NCBI GenBank assembly: GCA_902493125.1
Contig: CABUOF010000010.1
Location: 1-40,576, forward strand
From: an uncultured Collinsella sp.
GTDB taxonomy: Bacteria; Actinomycetota; Coriobacteriia; Coriobacteriales; Coriobacteriaceae
Direction: 5' to 3'
DNA length: 40,576 nucleotides
The notes below the pieces were generated by a model. The model had not been told where the DNA came from. It made no database searches and worked only from the letters and a program-made list of their open reading frames with translations. Shown here one piece after another: positions 32,975-40,576 of the stretch. Both the position numbers and the translations under genes were made by a program. Positions within the stretch are counted from its first letter, which is position 1. Each line of letters opens with the position of its first letter.

Positions 32975-33012
32975 GGCGCTTTGCTGGTAATGTGTGTTGC
33001 CGGCAAAGCGCC
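32975..33012 (+). terminator. Hairpin after purB
   Basis: GGCGCTTTGC (32975-32984) pairs perfectly with GCAAAGCGCC (33003-33012) over an 18-base loop. There is no T run, so it may be a weak terminator or an RNA-stabilising hairpin. Confidence 0.45.
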
Positions 33013-33076
33013 TCGTTGCATTTAGGGAAAGACGGGGATAATAGTCGTCTCGAATAACATTCTGAGAGGGGATCGC

Positions 33077-33340
33077 ATGATTTCGTTTGATTACAAGCCT
33101 CAGGGCGTGTGTGCTCGCAATATTCACCTTGATCTTTCCGATGACGGCAACAAGGTGATGGGCGTTGAGTTTACCGGCGGCTGCGACGGCAATCTCAAGG
33201 CTATCTCCAAGCTGGTCGAGGGCGCTCCTGCCGATCGCGTAATCGAGGTTCTCGCCGGTAATACCTGCGGTATGAAAAAGACCTCCTGCGCCGACCAGCT
33301 TACGCGCGCTATCGAGGCCGCTCGCACCGAGATCGCCTAA
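33077..33340 (+). CDS. TSCPD-domain protein
   Basis: An 87-residue cysteine-containing protein ending in MKKTSCADQLTRAIEAA, which carries the TSCPD-type motif found in a small conserved family and at the C-terminus of some ribonucleotide reductases. Four cysteines (CARN, GGCDG, NTCGM, TSCAD) could bind a metal. The ATG has GAGGGG upstream. Its TAATG end overlaps the start of the lipoprotein gene, so the two are translationally coupled. Function is unknown. Confidence 0.8.
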   Translation: MISFDYKPQGVCARNIHLDLSDDGNKVMGVEFTGGCDGNLKAISKLVEGAPADRVIEVLAGNTCGMKKTSCADQLTRAIEAARTEIA

Positions 33341-34551
33341 TGGGTATCGCCGATCACATCAAGAACGGAATATCGCGTCGCGGCTTTGTACTCGGTGGGG
33401 CTGCCGCGGGCGCTGCCACGGTGCTTGCCGGATGCTCGAAAAAAACGGGCACCAGCGATGATGCCGCCGGCGAGCCGCAGGTTATCAAGGATGATTCCAA
33501 AATCATCTCGATTACGGATGAGTATGAGGCTGTCGACATCGATCTTGAGCCGGCGGCGTCGTGGACGCTGCCTCTGGGTACGCTGCTGTACTACTGCGAC
33601 GGCGATTACGCCGCGGCGATGATGGCGCCCGCATCGGCATTGCACGCCAACACGCTCGGTGTGCTCAACCTGGGCGATGGCTCGCTTGCCACATTAATCG
33701 AGGATCCTATCGAGGGCACGGGATACGCATTCTACGATGTCCGTGCCGGCGACGGCGTATTCGCGTGGGTTGAGATGAACTTTGCCAATTCATCGTGGAA
33801 GCTCTACGCTCAAAATCTGTCGGGCGCTTCGCTCTCTGGCGATGTGGTTGAGCTCGATCGAGGTGGCAAGGACTATGATCCGCCCCTGTTTACGGCGTTC
33901 GGGTCATCAGTCATCTGGTATAAAATGCCTTCGACAGGCGGCAATAAAACGAGTAGTGATTCGTTTTGCTATCGTCGCTCACTTGATGAATCCAAGGCCG
34001 AGACAATTTGGAAATCGACGGGCCGCTTTGCATCGGCCCCGCGCGCGAGCGACGGCATTTTGACCATCTCGCCGCGTGTCCGCAACGACGAGGGCGTCTA
34101 CTACGGCATAACGGCAATCGATCTGACCGACGGCAACAACACCAAGCGTGCCCAGCTAGTCCTTCCCTCGTCAGTCTCGCCTTTCGAGGCCGTGTATATG
34201 GGCGATACCTTCGTGTTTTCTATCGAGGCGGCCTATAGCGGCGTGGGCAGCCTGGGCAATATGGGCACGTATATCGGTAATGAGGGAGGGCCGTACCTCT
34301 TTCTGTCACGCGAGCCGCTCGCATGTGCGGCTGGCAAGAAGAATAAATACCTTGTTAAGGTACAGGCGTCGCATTTCCTGATCGACACCTCTGCCAAGAC
34401 CTATGGCTCGCTGCTGTCGCCCGACCGCGCTTTGGAGTATGGCGATTATCCAGCTACGGCGGGAAAATCGGACTCATTCCTTACGTACGCCACGGTGCGC
34501 AACAGCCAGGGTATACCAGAGACGGTCACTGCACGCCTATTCTCTCTTTAA
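33340..34551 (+). CDS. Tat-exported lipoprotein of unknown function
   Basis: A 403-residue protein with a twin-arginine signal (SRRGFVLGG, Arg13-Arg14) and a lipobox (LAGC, Cys32), so it should be exported folded and lipid-anchored outside the membrane. The mature part has many short beta-rich, Gly/Asp-containing segments (WTLPLGTLLYYCDGDYAAAMM, YGITAIDLTDGNN), suggestive of a beta-propeller, but I recognise no family. It overlaps the TSCPD gene by one base (TAATG). A two-component system follows, to which it may or may not be linked. Confidence 0.75.
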   Translation: MGIADHIKNGISRRGFVLGGAAAGAATVLAGCSKKTGTSDDAAGEPQVIKDDSKIISITDEYEAVDIDLEPAASWTLPLGTLLYYCDGDYAAAMMAPASALHANTLGVLNLGDGSLATLIEDPIEGTGYAFYDVRAGDGVFAWVEMNFANSSWKLYAQNLSGASLSGDVVELDRGGKDYDPPLFTAFGSSVIWYKMPSTGGNKTSSDSFCYRRSLDESKAETIWKSTGRFASAPRASDGILTISPRVRNDEGVYYGITAIDLTDGNNTKRAQLVLPSSVSPFEAVYMGDTFVFSIEAAYSGVGSLGNMGTYIGNEGGPYLFLSREPLACAAGKKNKYLVKVQASHFLIDTSAKTYGSLLSPDRALEYGDYPATAGKSDSFLTYATVRNSQGIPETVTARLFSL

Positions 34552-34610
34552 GCTTAGAGGGGTTAAAAAGGCGCCAACAGGGGAATAAACGCGTTGTAAT
34601 TGTGAGTACC

Positions 34611-34649
34611 GCCCGCCGAGCTGCCGCGTCATAGCGGCATCCGGCGGGC
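34611..34649. terminator. Long hairpin between lipoprotein and response regulator genes
   Basis: GCCCGCCG (34611-34618) pairs with CGGCGGGC (34642-34649), and inside it TGCCGC pairs with GCGGCA. No T run follows; it probably separates the two transcripts. TAAAAT at 34660-34665 may be a -10 element for the regulator. Confidence 0.5.
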
Positions 34650-34704
34650 TCAGGTGCGTTAAAATGGGCTTGTTCTTAGCTAATTGAGACAGGGGGGCCG
34701 TGTT

Positions 34705-35427
34705 ATGGCTTCAGATGCAAAAAAGATTCTGCTGGTCGAGGATGAGAAGGCAATCCGTGACGCCGTCGCTGCCTATCTCGAGCGCGAAGGCTACTGGGTT
34801 GTGGGCGTCGGCGACGGCCAGTCCGCGATCGAGGAGTTCGAGAAGCATCAGTTCGACCTGGTCGTGCTCGACCTTATGCTCCCCAAGATTCCCGGCGAGC
34901 GCGTTTGCCGCACCATTCGCGATACCTCGGATGTCCCCATCATCATGCTGACGGCTAAGGGCGAGATCGAGGACCGTATTATCGGTCTTGAGCTCGGCGC
35001 CGACGACTATCTGATTAAGCCGTTCTCGCCGCGCGAGCTCGTCGCCCGCGTTCGCGCTCTGTTCCGCCGTGCCCACCAGGCCGACGAGCCCGCCGTCGAG
35101 GTGCTCGACTTCGGCGATCTGGTCATCGATATCTCGGGCCACAAGATCTTGGTCGAGGGCAAGGAAGTCGATCTGACGGCTTCCGAGTTCAAGCTGCTCA
35201 CCACGCTTGCCCGTCATCCCGGCCGTGTGTATAACCGCATGGAGCTGGTCGAGAAGGTGCTCGGGTATGACTTTGAGGGCTATGAACGCACCATCGATAG
35301 CCACGTGAAGAACCTTCGCGCCAAGCTGGGCGATGATCCCAAGAAGCCCAAGTGGCTCTACACCGTCCATGGTGTCGGCTATCGCTTCGAGGCTCCGGCC
35401 AAGACCGATAAGTCGGACGAGAAATAG
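34705..35427 (+). CDS. OmpR/PhoB-family response regulator
   Basis: A 240-residue DNA-binding regulator. The receiver domain (about 5-120) has the acidic pair VEDE, phosphorylation site Asp56 in LVVLDLMLP, and the lysine in LIKPFSPREL. The C-terminal winged helix (about 135-232) includes VDLTASEFKLLTTLARHPGRVYNRMEL and RTIDSHVKNLRAKLGD. The ATG at 34705 is preferred over an in-frame TTG at 34684; AGGGGGG is upstream. It is 11 bp before the histidine kinase gene. The target genes cannot be read from the sequence. Confidence 0.94.
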   Translation: MASDAKKILLVEDEKAIRDAVAAYLEREGYWVVGVGDGQSAIEEFEKHQFDLVVLDLMLPKIPGERVCRTIRDTSDVPIIMLTAKGEIEDRIIGLELGADDYLIKPFSPRELVARVRALFRRAHQADEPAVEVLDFGDLVIDISGHKILVEGKEVDLTASEFKLLTTLARHPGRVYNRMELVEKVLGYDFEGYERTIDSHVKNLRAKLGDDPKKPKWLYTVHGVGYRFEAPAKTDKSDEK

Positions 35428-35438
35428 GGAAATCACAT

Positions 35439-37004
35439 ATGACACCTGCGCGCTTTGAAATCGGACAAAAGCACAAGCAGGAGAGCGAGGCGGGTTCCAA
35501 GGCTAGTTGGAACACGCCTCGTTCCGATTCACGGCCAACGATGAGCTATCCCTCGCGCATGGCACTTGCTTTTGCTCTGACATCGCTCATGACGGTATTG
35601 GTGCTGGTGGGCGTTGTCTCTGTTGTGTGGGGCACGGTCTTTTCGGATTACACACGCTCCAATATCGTCGAAATCGCAAATTCCGCTGCCGAGAAGTTGG
35701 CAACCTCATATGAGGAAAACGGCTCTTGGACCGCGGGAGAACTGCGCACGGTCGCAACGTCGAGTTTGGTTTCCGACGATCTGGGTATGCAGGTCGTCAA
35801 TAAAAAGGGCGTGATCGTTTATGACGATTCCTGGCCCTCGGCAAGCGCCACCGCCGATGTACGCGAAAACCAGGCTACGACCGACGACACGAGCGGCAAG
35901 AGGGCATCGCATAGCCCGGTCTCGTCTGCTCCAACCGACTCCGATAGCGTTGCTAACGTCGAGATTGTAACGTCTTCCGGCGAGCATGTCGGACAGGTAA
36001 AGCTGTGGGCCATCGGCTCCGACGCTCTGCTCACCAAGGCGGACTCTGCGTTTAGGGAGAAGACCTTTAACGCCATGGCCCTCGCCGCGGTTGTTGCAAT
36101 CTGCATTTCGGTCGTTATCGGATCGCTCGTGTCGCGCATGCTCACCAAGCCGATTCATCGCATCACCAGTACCGCAAAGCAAATCCGTGACGGCGACCTG
36201 TCGGCTCGCACGGGACTGCGCGGTGATGACGAGATCGATCAGCTGGGTGAGACCTTCGATGAGATGGCCACTTCTCTCGAGAAGGATATGAAACACGAGA
36301 AGCGCCTGACCTCAGACGTTGCACACGAGCTTCGCACGCCGCTTATGGCCATGCTCGCAACGGTCGAGGCCATGCAGGATGGCGTGTATCCCACCGACGA
36401 TGAGCATTTGGAGACCGTTGCTTCCGAGACGCGTCGCTTGGCTCGTCTGGTGCAGCAGATGCTCGACCTGTCGCGCATGGAAAACAGCGCGGCTCCGCTC
36501 AACCTTGAGCCGGTGGACATGGTTCCTTTCGTGCGTTCCATCGTCAATGCCCAGGAGCGCCTGTTTGTCGACCGCGATCTGCGCCTGCGTTTTGCGGACG
36601 AGACCCAGGGTCACGACGATGTCGTCGAGGCCGATCCCGACATGATCACGCAATGTGTTATCAACCTCATGAGCAACGCCATGCGCTACACCCCCGAGGG
36701 CGGTTGGGTCGTGGTGTCGGTGCTCAGTGACCGCAAGCACGTCAGCATTGCCGTTTCTGATACCGGCATCGGTATTGCCAAGGACGATCTGTCGCGCATC
36801 TTCGGGCGGTTTTGGCGCGCCGATGCCAGCCGCGCCCGCGAAGCTGGCGGCCTGGGCGTTGGCCTCGCCGTGACCAAGCAGATCGTCGAGCGTCACCATG
36901 GCTACATATCCGTGGAGTCGGAGCTTGGAAAGGGTACGACTTTTACAATTCATCTGCCCCGCGAGCACACGGCAGACGCGGCATCTACTACAATGGAGCA
37001 CTAG
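35439..37004 (+). CDS. Membrane sensor histidine kinase
   Basis: A 521-residue partner of the preceding regulator. Membrane segments lie at about 41-64 and 211-233, enclosing an extracellular region of about 145 residues with a Ser/Thr/Asp-rich stretch around 130-170. A HAMP domain (about 234-286) leads to the phospho-acceptor helix SDVAHELRTPL with His296, then the ATPase domain with the N-box INLMSNAMRYTP, DTGIGI, and GGLGVGLAV. The overall form resembles PhoR/WalK-like kinases without a PAS domain. The signal is unknown. Confidence 0.93.
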   Translation: MTPARFEIGQKHKQESEAGSKASWNTPRSDSRPTMSYPSRMALAFALTSLMTVLVLVGVVSVVWGTVFSDYTRSNIVEIANSAAEKLATSYEENGSWTAGELRTVATSSLVSDDLGMQVVNKKGVIVYDDSWPSASATADVRENQATTDDTSGKRASHSPVSSAPTDSDSVANVEIVTSSGEHVGQVKLWAIGSDALLTKADSAFREKTFNAMALAAVVAICISVVIGSLVSRMLTKPIHRITSTAKQIRDGDLSARTGLRGDDEIDQLGETFDEMATSLEKDMKHEKRLTSDVAHELRTPLMAMLATVEAMQDGVYPTDDEHLETVASETRRLARLVQQMLDLSRMENSAAPLNLEPVDMVPFVRSIVNAQERLFVDRDLRLRFADETQGHDDVVEADPDMITQCVINLMSNAMRYTPEGGWVVVSVLSDRKHVSIAVSDTGIGIAKDDLSRIFGRFWRADASRAREAGGLGVGLAVTKQIVERHHGYISVESELGKGTTFTIHLPREHTADAASTTMEH

Positions 37005-37062
37005 CTTTTCGCTATTCGGTGAAGGAGGGGCCGCGTCCCTGCCGCTCCGAGTTTGCGAAAAC

Positions 37063-37085
37063 ATGCGGGAAAGAACCCGCATTTC
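37063..37085 (+). other. Hairpin in the leader upstream of purC
   Basis: ATGCGGG (37063-37069) pairs with CCCGCAT (37076-37082) around AAAGAA, followed by TTCT. It lies about 30 bp before the purC start. It may be a weak terminator for the kinase gene or an attenuator; I see no known purine riboswitch pattern. Confidence 0.35.
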
Positions 37086-37113
37086 TGTCGTATTTAGGTA
37101 AGGAGTGACTCAC

Positions 37114-38001
37114 GTGACAACGATGGAGCGTCGTCCGGATTCCCGTGGCAAGGTTCGTGATATTTACGATGCCGGTGAAAACCTGCTGATGGTCGCCACC
37201 GACCGCATTTCTGCGTTCGACTTCATTCTTCCCGACGAGATTCCGTTTAAGGGAGAGGTACTCAATCGCATCTCGGCATTCTGGTTCGATAAGTTTGCCG
37301 ACATCGTCCCCAACCATCTCGTTTCCATCGACCCGGCGGATTTCCCCGAGGAGTTTGCTGAGTATCGTGACTACCTCGCTGGCCGTGCCATGCTGGTTAA
37401 GAAGGCCCAGACGATTCCTATCGAGTGCATCGTCCGCGGCTATCTGACCGGTTCGGGCAAGAAGACCTACGACGAGAACGGCACCGTCTGCGGCATCCAG
37501 CTGCCTGAGGGCCTGACCGAGGCTTCCAAGCTTCCCGAGCCGTTGTTCACGCCGTCCACGAAGGCCGAGATCGGTGACCACGACGAGAACATCTCGTTCG
37601 AGCGTTGCTGCGAGATCGTGGGCGAGGACATCGCCACGCAGATTCGTGACCTTTCCCTCAAGATCTACAAGGCCGCTGCCGAGTACGCCGCGACCCGTGG
37701 CATCATCATTGCCGACACCAAGTTCGAGTTTGGTGTTATTGATGGCAAGGTCACGCTGATCGACGAGTGCCTCACGCCCGACTCCAGCCGTTTCTGGCCT
37801 GCTGCCAGCTACGAGGAGGGCAAGATCCAGCCTAGCTACGACAAGCAATTCGTCCGCAATTGGCTCAAGGCCAACTGGGATATGACAGGGGAGACCCCGC
37901 ACCTGCCCGCCGAGGTCATCGATGGCACGTCCGAGCGCTATCGCGAGGCCTTCCAGATCATCACGGGCTCCCAGTTCACAAGCATGAAGGAGAACGCATA
38001 A
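37114..38001 (+). CDS. purC: Phosphoribosylaminoimidazole-succinocarboxamide synthase
   Basis: Joins CAIR and aspartate using ATP in purine synthesis, making the substrate that PurB next cleaves. Seen: RGKVRDIYDAG near the start, ATDRISAFDFILPDEIPFKG, ECIVRGYLTGSG and LIDECLTPDSSRFWP. The GTG start at 37114 has AAGGAG eight bases upstream; the GTG nine bases earlier lacks one. Length is 295 residues. The next gene starts directly after the stop. Confidence 0.96.
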   Translation: MTTMERRPDSRGKVRDIYDAGENLLMVATDRISAFDFILPDEIPFKGEVLNRISAFWFDKFADIVPNHLVSIDPADFPEEFAEYRDYLAGRAMLVKKAQTIPIECIVRGYLTGSGKKTYDENGTVCGIQLPEGLTEASKLPEPLFTPSTKAEIGDHDENISFERCCEIVGEDIATQIRDLSLKIYKAAAEYAATRGIIIADTKFEFGVIDGKVTLIDECLTPDSSRFWPAASYEEGKIQPSYDKQFVRNWLKANWDMTGETPHLPAEVIDGTSERYREAFQIITGSQFTSMKENA

Positions 38002-38577
38002 GTGAGTACCCGTAGCGCCACGAACAAGCGCACGCAATCCCATGAAGTTACCGGGGTTGCGCGCAAGTCTGCCGCATCTGCTAAGCCCGCCCGCCAAGCA
38101 GCGAGCTCCGTTCGCGTCGTGCCGGCTTCGTCTAAGGCACGCCGCAAAGAGCTCGAGAAGGGCGAGAACCTCGAGGGCCTCTCTAAAGAGGAGAAGCGCG
38201 CCCGCAAGGCCAAGCAGCGCGCCAAGGAGGACCGCATCTATACGGTGTCGAATATCCTCCTCAAGCAGGACGAGGACTACACCAAGCGCCGTCGCATCTG
38301 GTGGATTGTGCTCGCCATTGGCATGGTGCTCGTCGTGGCAATTTGGGCCTCGCTGTACTTCGCTCCCGCTGGCATGGTGTCCAGCCCTGTCCAGATGGTC
38401 GGCATCGTTTTGTCCTATGTCATCATCCTAGGTGACTTTATCTACGACTTCGCTCGTATTCGTCCCTTGCGCAACATGTACCGCGCGCAGGCCGAGGGCA
38501 TGTCCGAGAACAAGCTCAACGCTCTTATTGAGCGCGCGGCTGCCGAGGAGGACAAGAAGGACTCCAAGAAGAAGTAG
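38002..38577 (+). CDS. Membrane protein with basic N-terminal tail
   Basis: A 191-residue protein. About 95 residues of Lys/Arg/Ala/Ser-rich, probably cytoplasmic sequence precede two membrane segments (about 100-120 and 131-150) and a charged C-terminus ending in DKKDSKKK. The layout is like actinobacterial DUF3043 proteins, but I cannot confirm the family. The GTG start directly follows the purC stop and its ribosome site (AAGGAG) lies inside purC, so it is co-translated with it. A terminator follows. Function is unknown. Confidence 0.75.
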   Translation: MSTRSATNKRTQSHEVTGVARKSAASAKPARQAASSVRVVPASSKARRKELEKGENLEGLSKEEKRARKAKQRAKEDRIYTVSNILLKQDEDYTKRRRIWWIVLAIGMVLVVAIWASLYFAPAGMVSSPVQMVGIVLSYVIILGDFIYDFARIRPLRNMYRAQAEGMSENKLNALIERAAAEEDKKDSKKK

Positions 38578-38607
38578 CGTTTGCATACATACTTATCGCT
38601 AAGATAT

Positions 38608-38638
38608 AAGGCGCGTCGTTTTTGCGGCGCGCCTTTTT
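38608..38638 (+). terminator. Terminator of the purC unit
   Basis: AAGGCGCG (38608-38615) pairs with CGCGCCTT (38628-38635), extended inside by TCG with CGG, followed by a T run. Confidence 0.85.
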
Positions 38639-38666
38639 ACTGTTCTATAGATAGATGGAGTGGCAC

Positions 38667-39947
38667 ATGATTCGAGCTGCCCTGACGGTCGAAGAGGCTC
38701 TGGAGGGCATGAAGGCCCTGGAGCCCAAGATTAAAAACTACGCGCGCCTGGTCGTCCGCAAGGGCGTAAACGTCAAGCCCGGTCAGGAGGTCGTCGTTCA
38801 GTCTCCGGTCGAGTGCGCGCCGTTTGCGCGCGTGGTGGTCGCGGAGGCCTATGCTGCCGGCGCCGGCCACGTGACGGTCATTTGGGCCGATGATGCCGTG
38901 ACGAGGCTCACGTACGAGCATGTCGAGAAAAGCTATTTTGAGCAGACGCCCGAGTGGAAGCGCATACAGCTGGATTCCTTGGCCCAGGATGGTGCCTGCT
39001 TTGTCTTTATCGAGGGTGCGGATCCTGCAGCCCTCAAGGGCATCGACCCAGCCAAGCCGGCCGCGGCATCCAAGGCGAGGAATACGCAGTGCAAAGTTTT
39101 CCGCCGTGGACTGGATTACAACATCAATCCGTGGTGCATCGCCGGCGCTCCGGTCGTGGCTTGGGCGCACGAGGTGTTCCCGGGAGACGCCGATGAGGTT
39201 GCAATCTATAAGCTGTGGAATGCGATTCTGCACACCGCGCGCGCCGATGGCCAGGACCCAGAGAGCGACTGGGAACTCCATGACGCCGCATTCGAAAAGA
39301 ACCTGCGTTTCCTGAACGACAATCGTTTCGACTACCTGCATTACACCGCGGCAAATGGAACCGATCTGACGATTGGCATGACGAAAGGTCACGAGTGGGC
39401 CGGCGGCAAGGGCAAGACGCCCGATGGGCACCCCTTCTTCCCCAACATTCCCACCGAGGAAGTCTTCACTTCGCCCGATCGCATGCGCGCCGACGGTATC
39501 GTGTACTCGGCCATGCCGCTCATCCATCACGGCAATAAGGTCGAAGATTTTTGGATTAAGTTCGAGGGCGGCCGCGTGGTGGACTACGACGCCCGCGTGG
39601 GCAAGGCAACGCTCGCAAGTATCATCGATACTGACGAGGGCGCTGCTCACCTGGGAGAGGTCGCGCTCATTTCCAAGAACACGCCGATCCGCGAAAGTGG
39701 TGTTCTGTTCTACGATACGCTCTATGACGAGAACGCTAGCTGCCATCTCGCGCTAGGTGTCGGTTTCCCCGAATGCATCGAGGGTGGGTACGACATGTCC
39801 AAGGAAGAGCTCCTGGAGCATGGCGTTAACGTCTCGAGCACGCACGTCGATTTTATGATTGGCACGGACGACATCGATATTACGGGAATTACGCCTGATG
39901 GACGTGAAGTTGTGATTTTCCAGAACGGCCAATGGAGTTGGGAATAG
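38667..39947 (+). CDS. M29-family aminopeptidase
   Basis: A 426-residue metallo-aminopeptidase that trims N-terminal residues from peptides in the cytoplasm. The C-terminal half carries the M29 hallmarks: NIPTEEVFTSPDR, a glutamate in HLGEVAL, the YDENASCHLALG segment and the final HVDFMIG. The start is taken as the ATG at 38667 (MIRAALT), which has GGAG six bases upstream; the ATG at 38655 contains that site and would be a leaderless-like start. It is a single-gene unit between the purC terminator and tRNA-Lys. Confidence 0.93.
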   Translation: MIRAALTVEEALEGMKALEPKIKNYARLVVRKGVNVKPGQEVVVQSPVECAPFARVVVAEAYAAGAGHVTVIWADDAVTRLTYEHVEKSYFEQTPEWKRIQLDSLAQDGACFVFIEGADPAALKGIDPAKPAAASKARNTQCKVFRRGLDYNINPWCIAGAPVVAWAHEVFPGDADEVAIYKLWNAILHTARADGQDPESDWELHDAAFEKNLRFLNDNRFDYLHYTAANGTDLTIGMTKGHEWAGGKGKTPDGHPFFPNIPTEEVFTSPDRMRADGIVYSAMPLIHHGNKVEDFWIKFEGGRVVDYDARVGKATLASIIDTDEGAAHLGEVALISKNTPIRESGVLFYDTLYDENASCHLALGVGFPECIEGGYDMSKEELLEHGVNVSSTHVDFMIGTDDIDITGITPDGREVVIFQNGQWSWE

Positions 39948-39966
39948 TCCCAGACCGTGGTACAAT
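39938..39966 (+). promoter_or_regulatory. tRNA-Lys promoter
   Basis: TTGGGA (39938-39943) and TACAAT (39961-39966) are separated by 17 bp and end nine bases before the tRNA. The -35 overlaps the end of the aminopeptidase gene. Confidence 0.65.
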
Positions 39967-39975
39967 GCCACCCGC

Positions 39976-40048
39976 GGGCCGTTAGCTCAGCTGGCAGAGC
40001 AGGGGACTTTTAATCCCAAGGTCCAGGGTTCGAACCCCTGACGGCCCA
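39976..40048 (+). tRNA. tRNA-Lys (anticodon TTT)
   Basis: Complete cloverleaf: acceptor GGGCCGT with ACGGCCC, anticodon loop CTTTTAA (anticodon TTT, decoding AAA/AAG), T-arm with GGGTTCGAACCCC, and discriminator A40048. The following bases are CCC, so unlike tRNA-Gly the CCA is not encoded and must be added. Confidence 0.95.
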
Positions 40049-40062
40049 CCCAAAGATTGTTG

Positions 40063-40093
40063 AGACGGTCAACTTCGGTTGGCCGTCTTTTTT
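40063..40093 (+). terminator. Terminator of tRNA-Lys
   Basis: AGACGGTCAAC (40063-40073) pairs with GTTGGCCGTCT (40078-40088) around a TTCG tetraloop, with one G-U pair, followed by six T residues. Confidence 0.88.
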
Positions 40094-40106
40094 GTCGCCC
40101 TTTCAT

Positions 40107-40209
40107 GGGTTCGAACCCGTCGGGGCGCGGAGCTGAGTAAACGCGTGAGCGTTTGCCAGCGCAGCGCGCAAGGCGCGAAAGCGCCGCAGCGGCCGCCTGC
40201 GAAGCAGGC
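40107..40209. repeat. tRNA-Lys-associated T-arm-like copy and hairpin array
   Basis: After the terminator comes GGGTTCGAACCC (40107-40118), a palindromic T-arm-like copy, then three hairpins: AAACGC-GTGA-GCGTTT (40139-40154), GGCGC-GAAA-GCGCC (40172-40185) and GCCTGC-GAA-GCAGGC (40195-40209). The order, spacing and loop type match the array after tRNA-Gly although the stems differ. Confidence 0.8.
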
Positions 40210-40210
40210 T

Positions 40211-40298
40211 GAACCCCTGACGGCCCACCCAAAGATTGTTGAGACGGTCAACTCCGGTTGGTCGCTTTTTTGTTGCCGGTGCACGGGTTCGAACCCGT
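40211..40298. repeat. Duplicated tRNA-Lys tail, terminator and T-arm-like copy
   Basis: The 43 bases at 40211-40253 are identical to 40032-40074, covering the tRNA-Lys 3' tail and the first half of its terminator. The similarity continues with mismatches through the second terminator (T run at 40265-40271) and a further GGGTTCGAACCC (40284-40295), giving a direct repeat of about 88 bases with a period of about 179. The T-stem 5' half is not present, so this is not a second tRNA. Confidence 0.9.
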
Positions 40299-40576
40299 AT
40301 CTAGCTATATATAAGAACGCTTGGCGAACAAAACCCGCCTTTTACCGATGGGAAACAAATAACTGATGCCTTTGGAGTAAAGTAGCGCTCCAGAGATGAC
40401 CGATGTCTCAATACACATAAAACAGCTGGTCATCGCCAATATCAGAAGCCAATGCTTCAGTTTTAACCTCAGTGATGCGACTGAGGGACCTATTCATTTG
40501 TGAACAAAATATGGAGTGCGCGATTCCCGCCCACGGCGCCCCTCCGGTCTGGCAATATATCTCCTTGCCGCGCGGC
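40299..40576. other. Terminal stretch without a recognisable gene
   Basis: About 280 bases at the right edge, more AT-rich than most of the window, show no supported gene, RNA or repeat. Only very short open frames without ribosome sites are present. Confidence 0.5.

Noticed and set aside
39987..40232. Minus-strand frame over tRNA-Lys containing RQGFEPWTLGLKV
   Set aside because: Again a false protein from antisense tRNA and its duplicated tail.
40211..40260. A second tRNA-Lys gene
   Set aside because: Only the 3' tail is duplicated; the acceptor 5' strand, D arm and anticodon arm are missing.
40305..40497. Two short overlapping minus-strand frames (29 and 42 codons) near the right edge
   Set aside because: No ribosome sites, no recognised motif and too short to separate from chance; they might be remnants of a decayed gene.

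Overview
The window is the chromosomal replication-origin region of a GC-rich Gram-positive bacterium, most likely a coriobacterium of the Collinsella type. The order gyrA-gyrB-DciA-like-recF-dnaN-dnaA on the minus strand, diverging from rpmH-rnpA-yidD-yidC-jag-rsmG-parA-parB on the plus strand, is the classical Gram-positive origin layout. The overall GC-rich coding, GTG/TTG starts with strong AAGGAGG ribosome sites, the paired WYL regulators, the TSCPD protein and the Tat lipoprotein fit Coriobacteriia. The genus is an inference from gene content, not a proof.

Layout. 1-9808: gyrA, gyrB, a DUF721/DciA-like gene, recF, dnaN, a putative origin gap (AT-rich unwinding element, DnaA-trio-like repeats, DnaA-box-like sites) and dnaA. 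9824-11248: an unusual gene directly upstream of dnaA that joins a GHKL-type ATPase, a long Q/P/M/Y-rich disordered segment and a C-terminal winged helix. 11249-11521: a second cluster of DnaA-box-like sites and the rpmH promoter. 11522-16561: ribosomal protein/RNase P/membrane insertion genes, rsmG, three perfect parS sites, parA, parB and a small membrane protein. 16761-23675: rlmN (minus), ddl and a DnaQ-DinG exonuclease-helicase (plus), then two WYL regulators (minus). 23874-27305: a very large membrane protein that looks like a degenerate M28 peptidase split by about 650 disordered residues, plus a small membrane protein. 27372-30803: an LPXTG surface protein with a thioester domain and SpaA-like repeats. 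31101-40048: tRNA-Gly, purB, a TSCPD protein, a Tat lipoprotein, a two-component system, purC, a membrane protein, an M29 aminopeptidase and tRNA-Lys.

Most interesting. (1) Both tRNA genes are followed by the same architecture: tRNA, terminator, T-arm-like copy, an ordered array of three short hairpins, then a copy of that tRNA's own 3' tail. The hairpin stems differ between the two loci but stay paired, so this looks like one structured, tRNA-associated element type. (2) The ATPase/disordered/winged-helix gene lies between the two halves of a bipartite origin and probably shares a transcript with dnaA. (3) The repeated origin motif is TTTTCAACA rather than TTATCCACA, and the DnaA recognition motif reads RNHSTV rather than RDHTTV, which suggests co-evolved specificity. 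(4) The M28-like protein appears to have lost catalytic residues and gained a huge insert.

Functionally the left and centre hold replication initiation, supercoiling and origin segregation; the right half holds cell-wall synthesis, DNA repair, surface adhesion, purine synthesis and signalling. No CRISPR array, rRNA gene, intact insertion sequence or prophage was seen.
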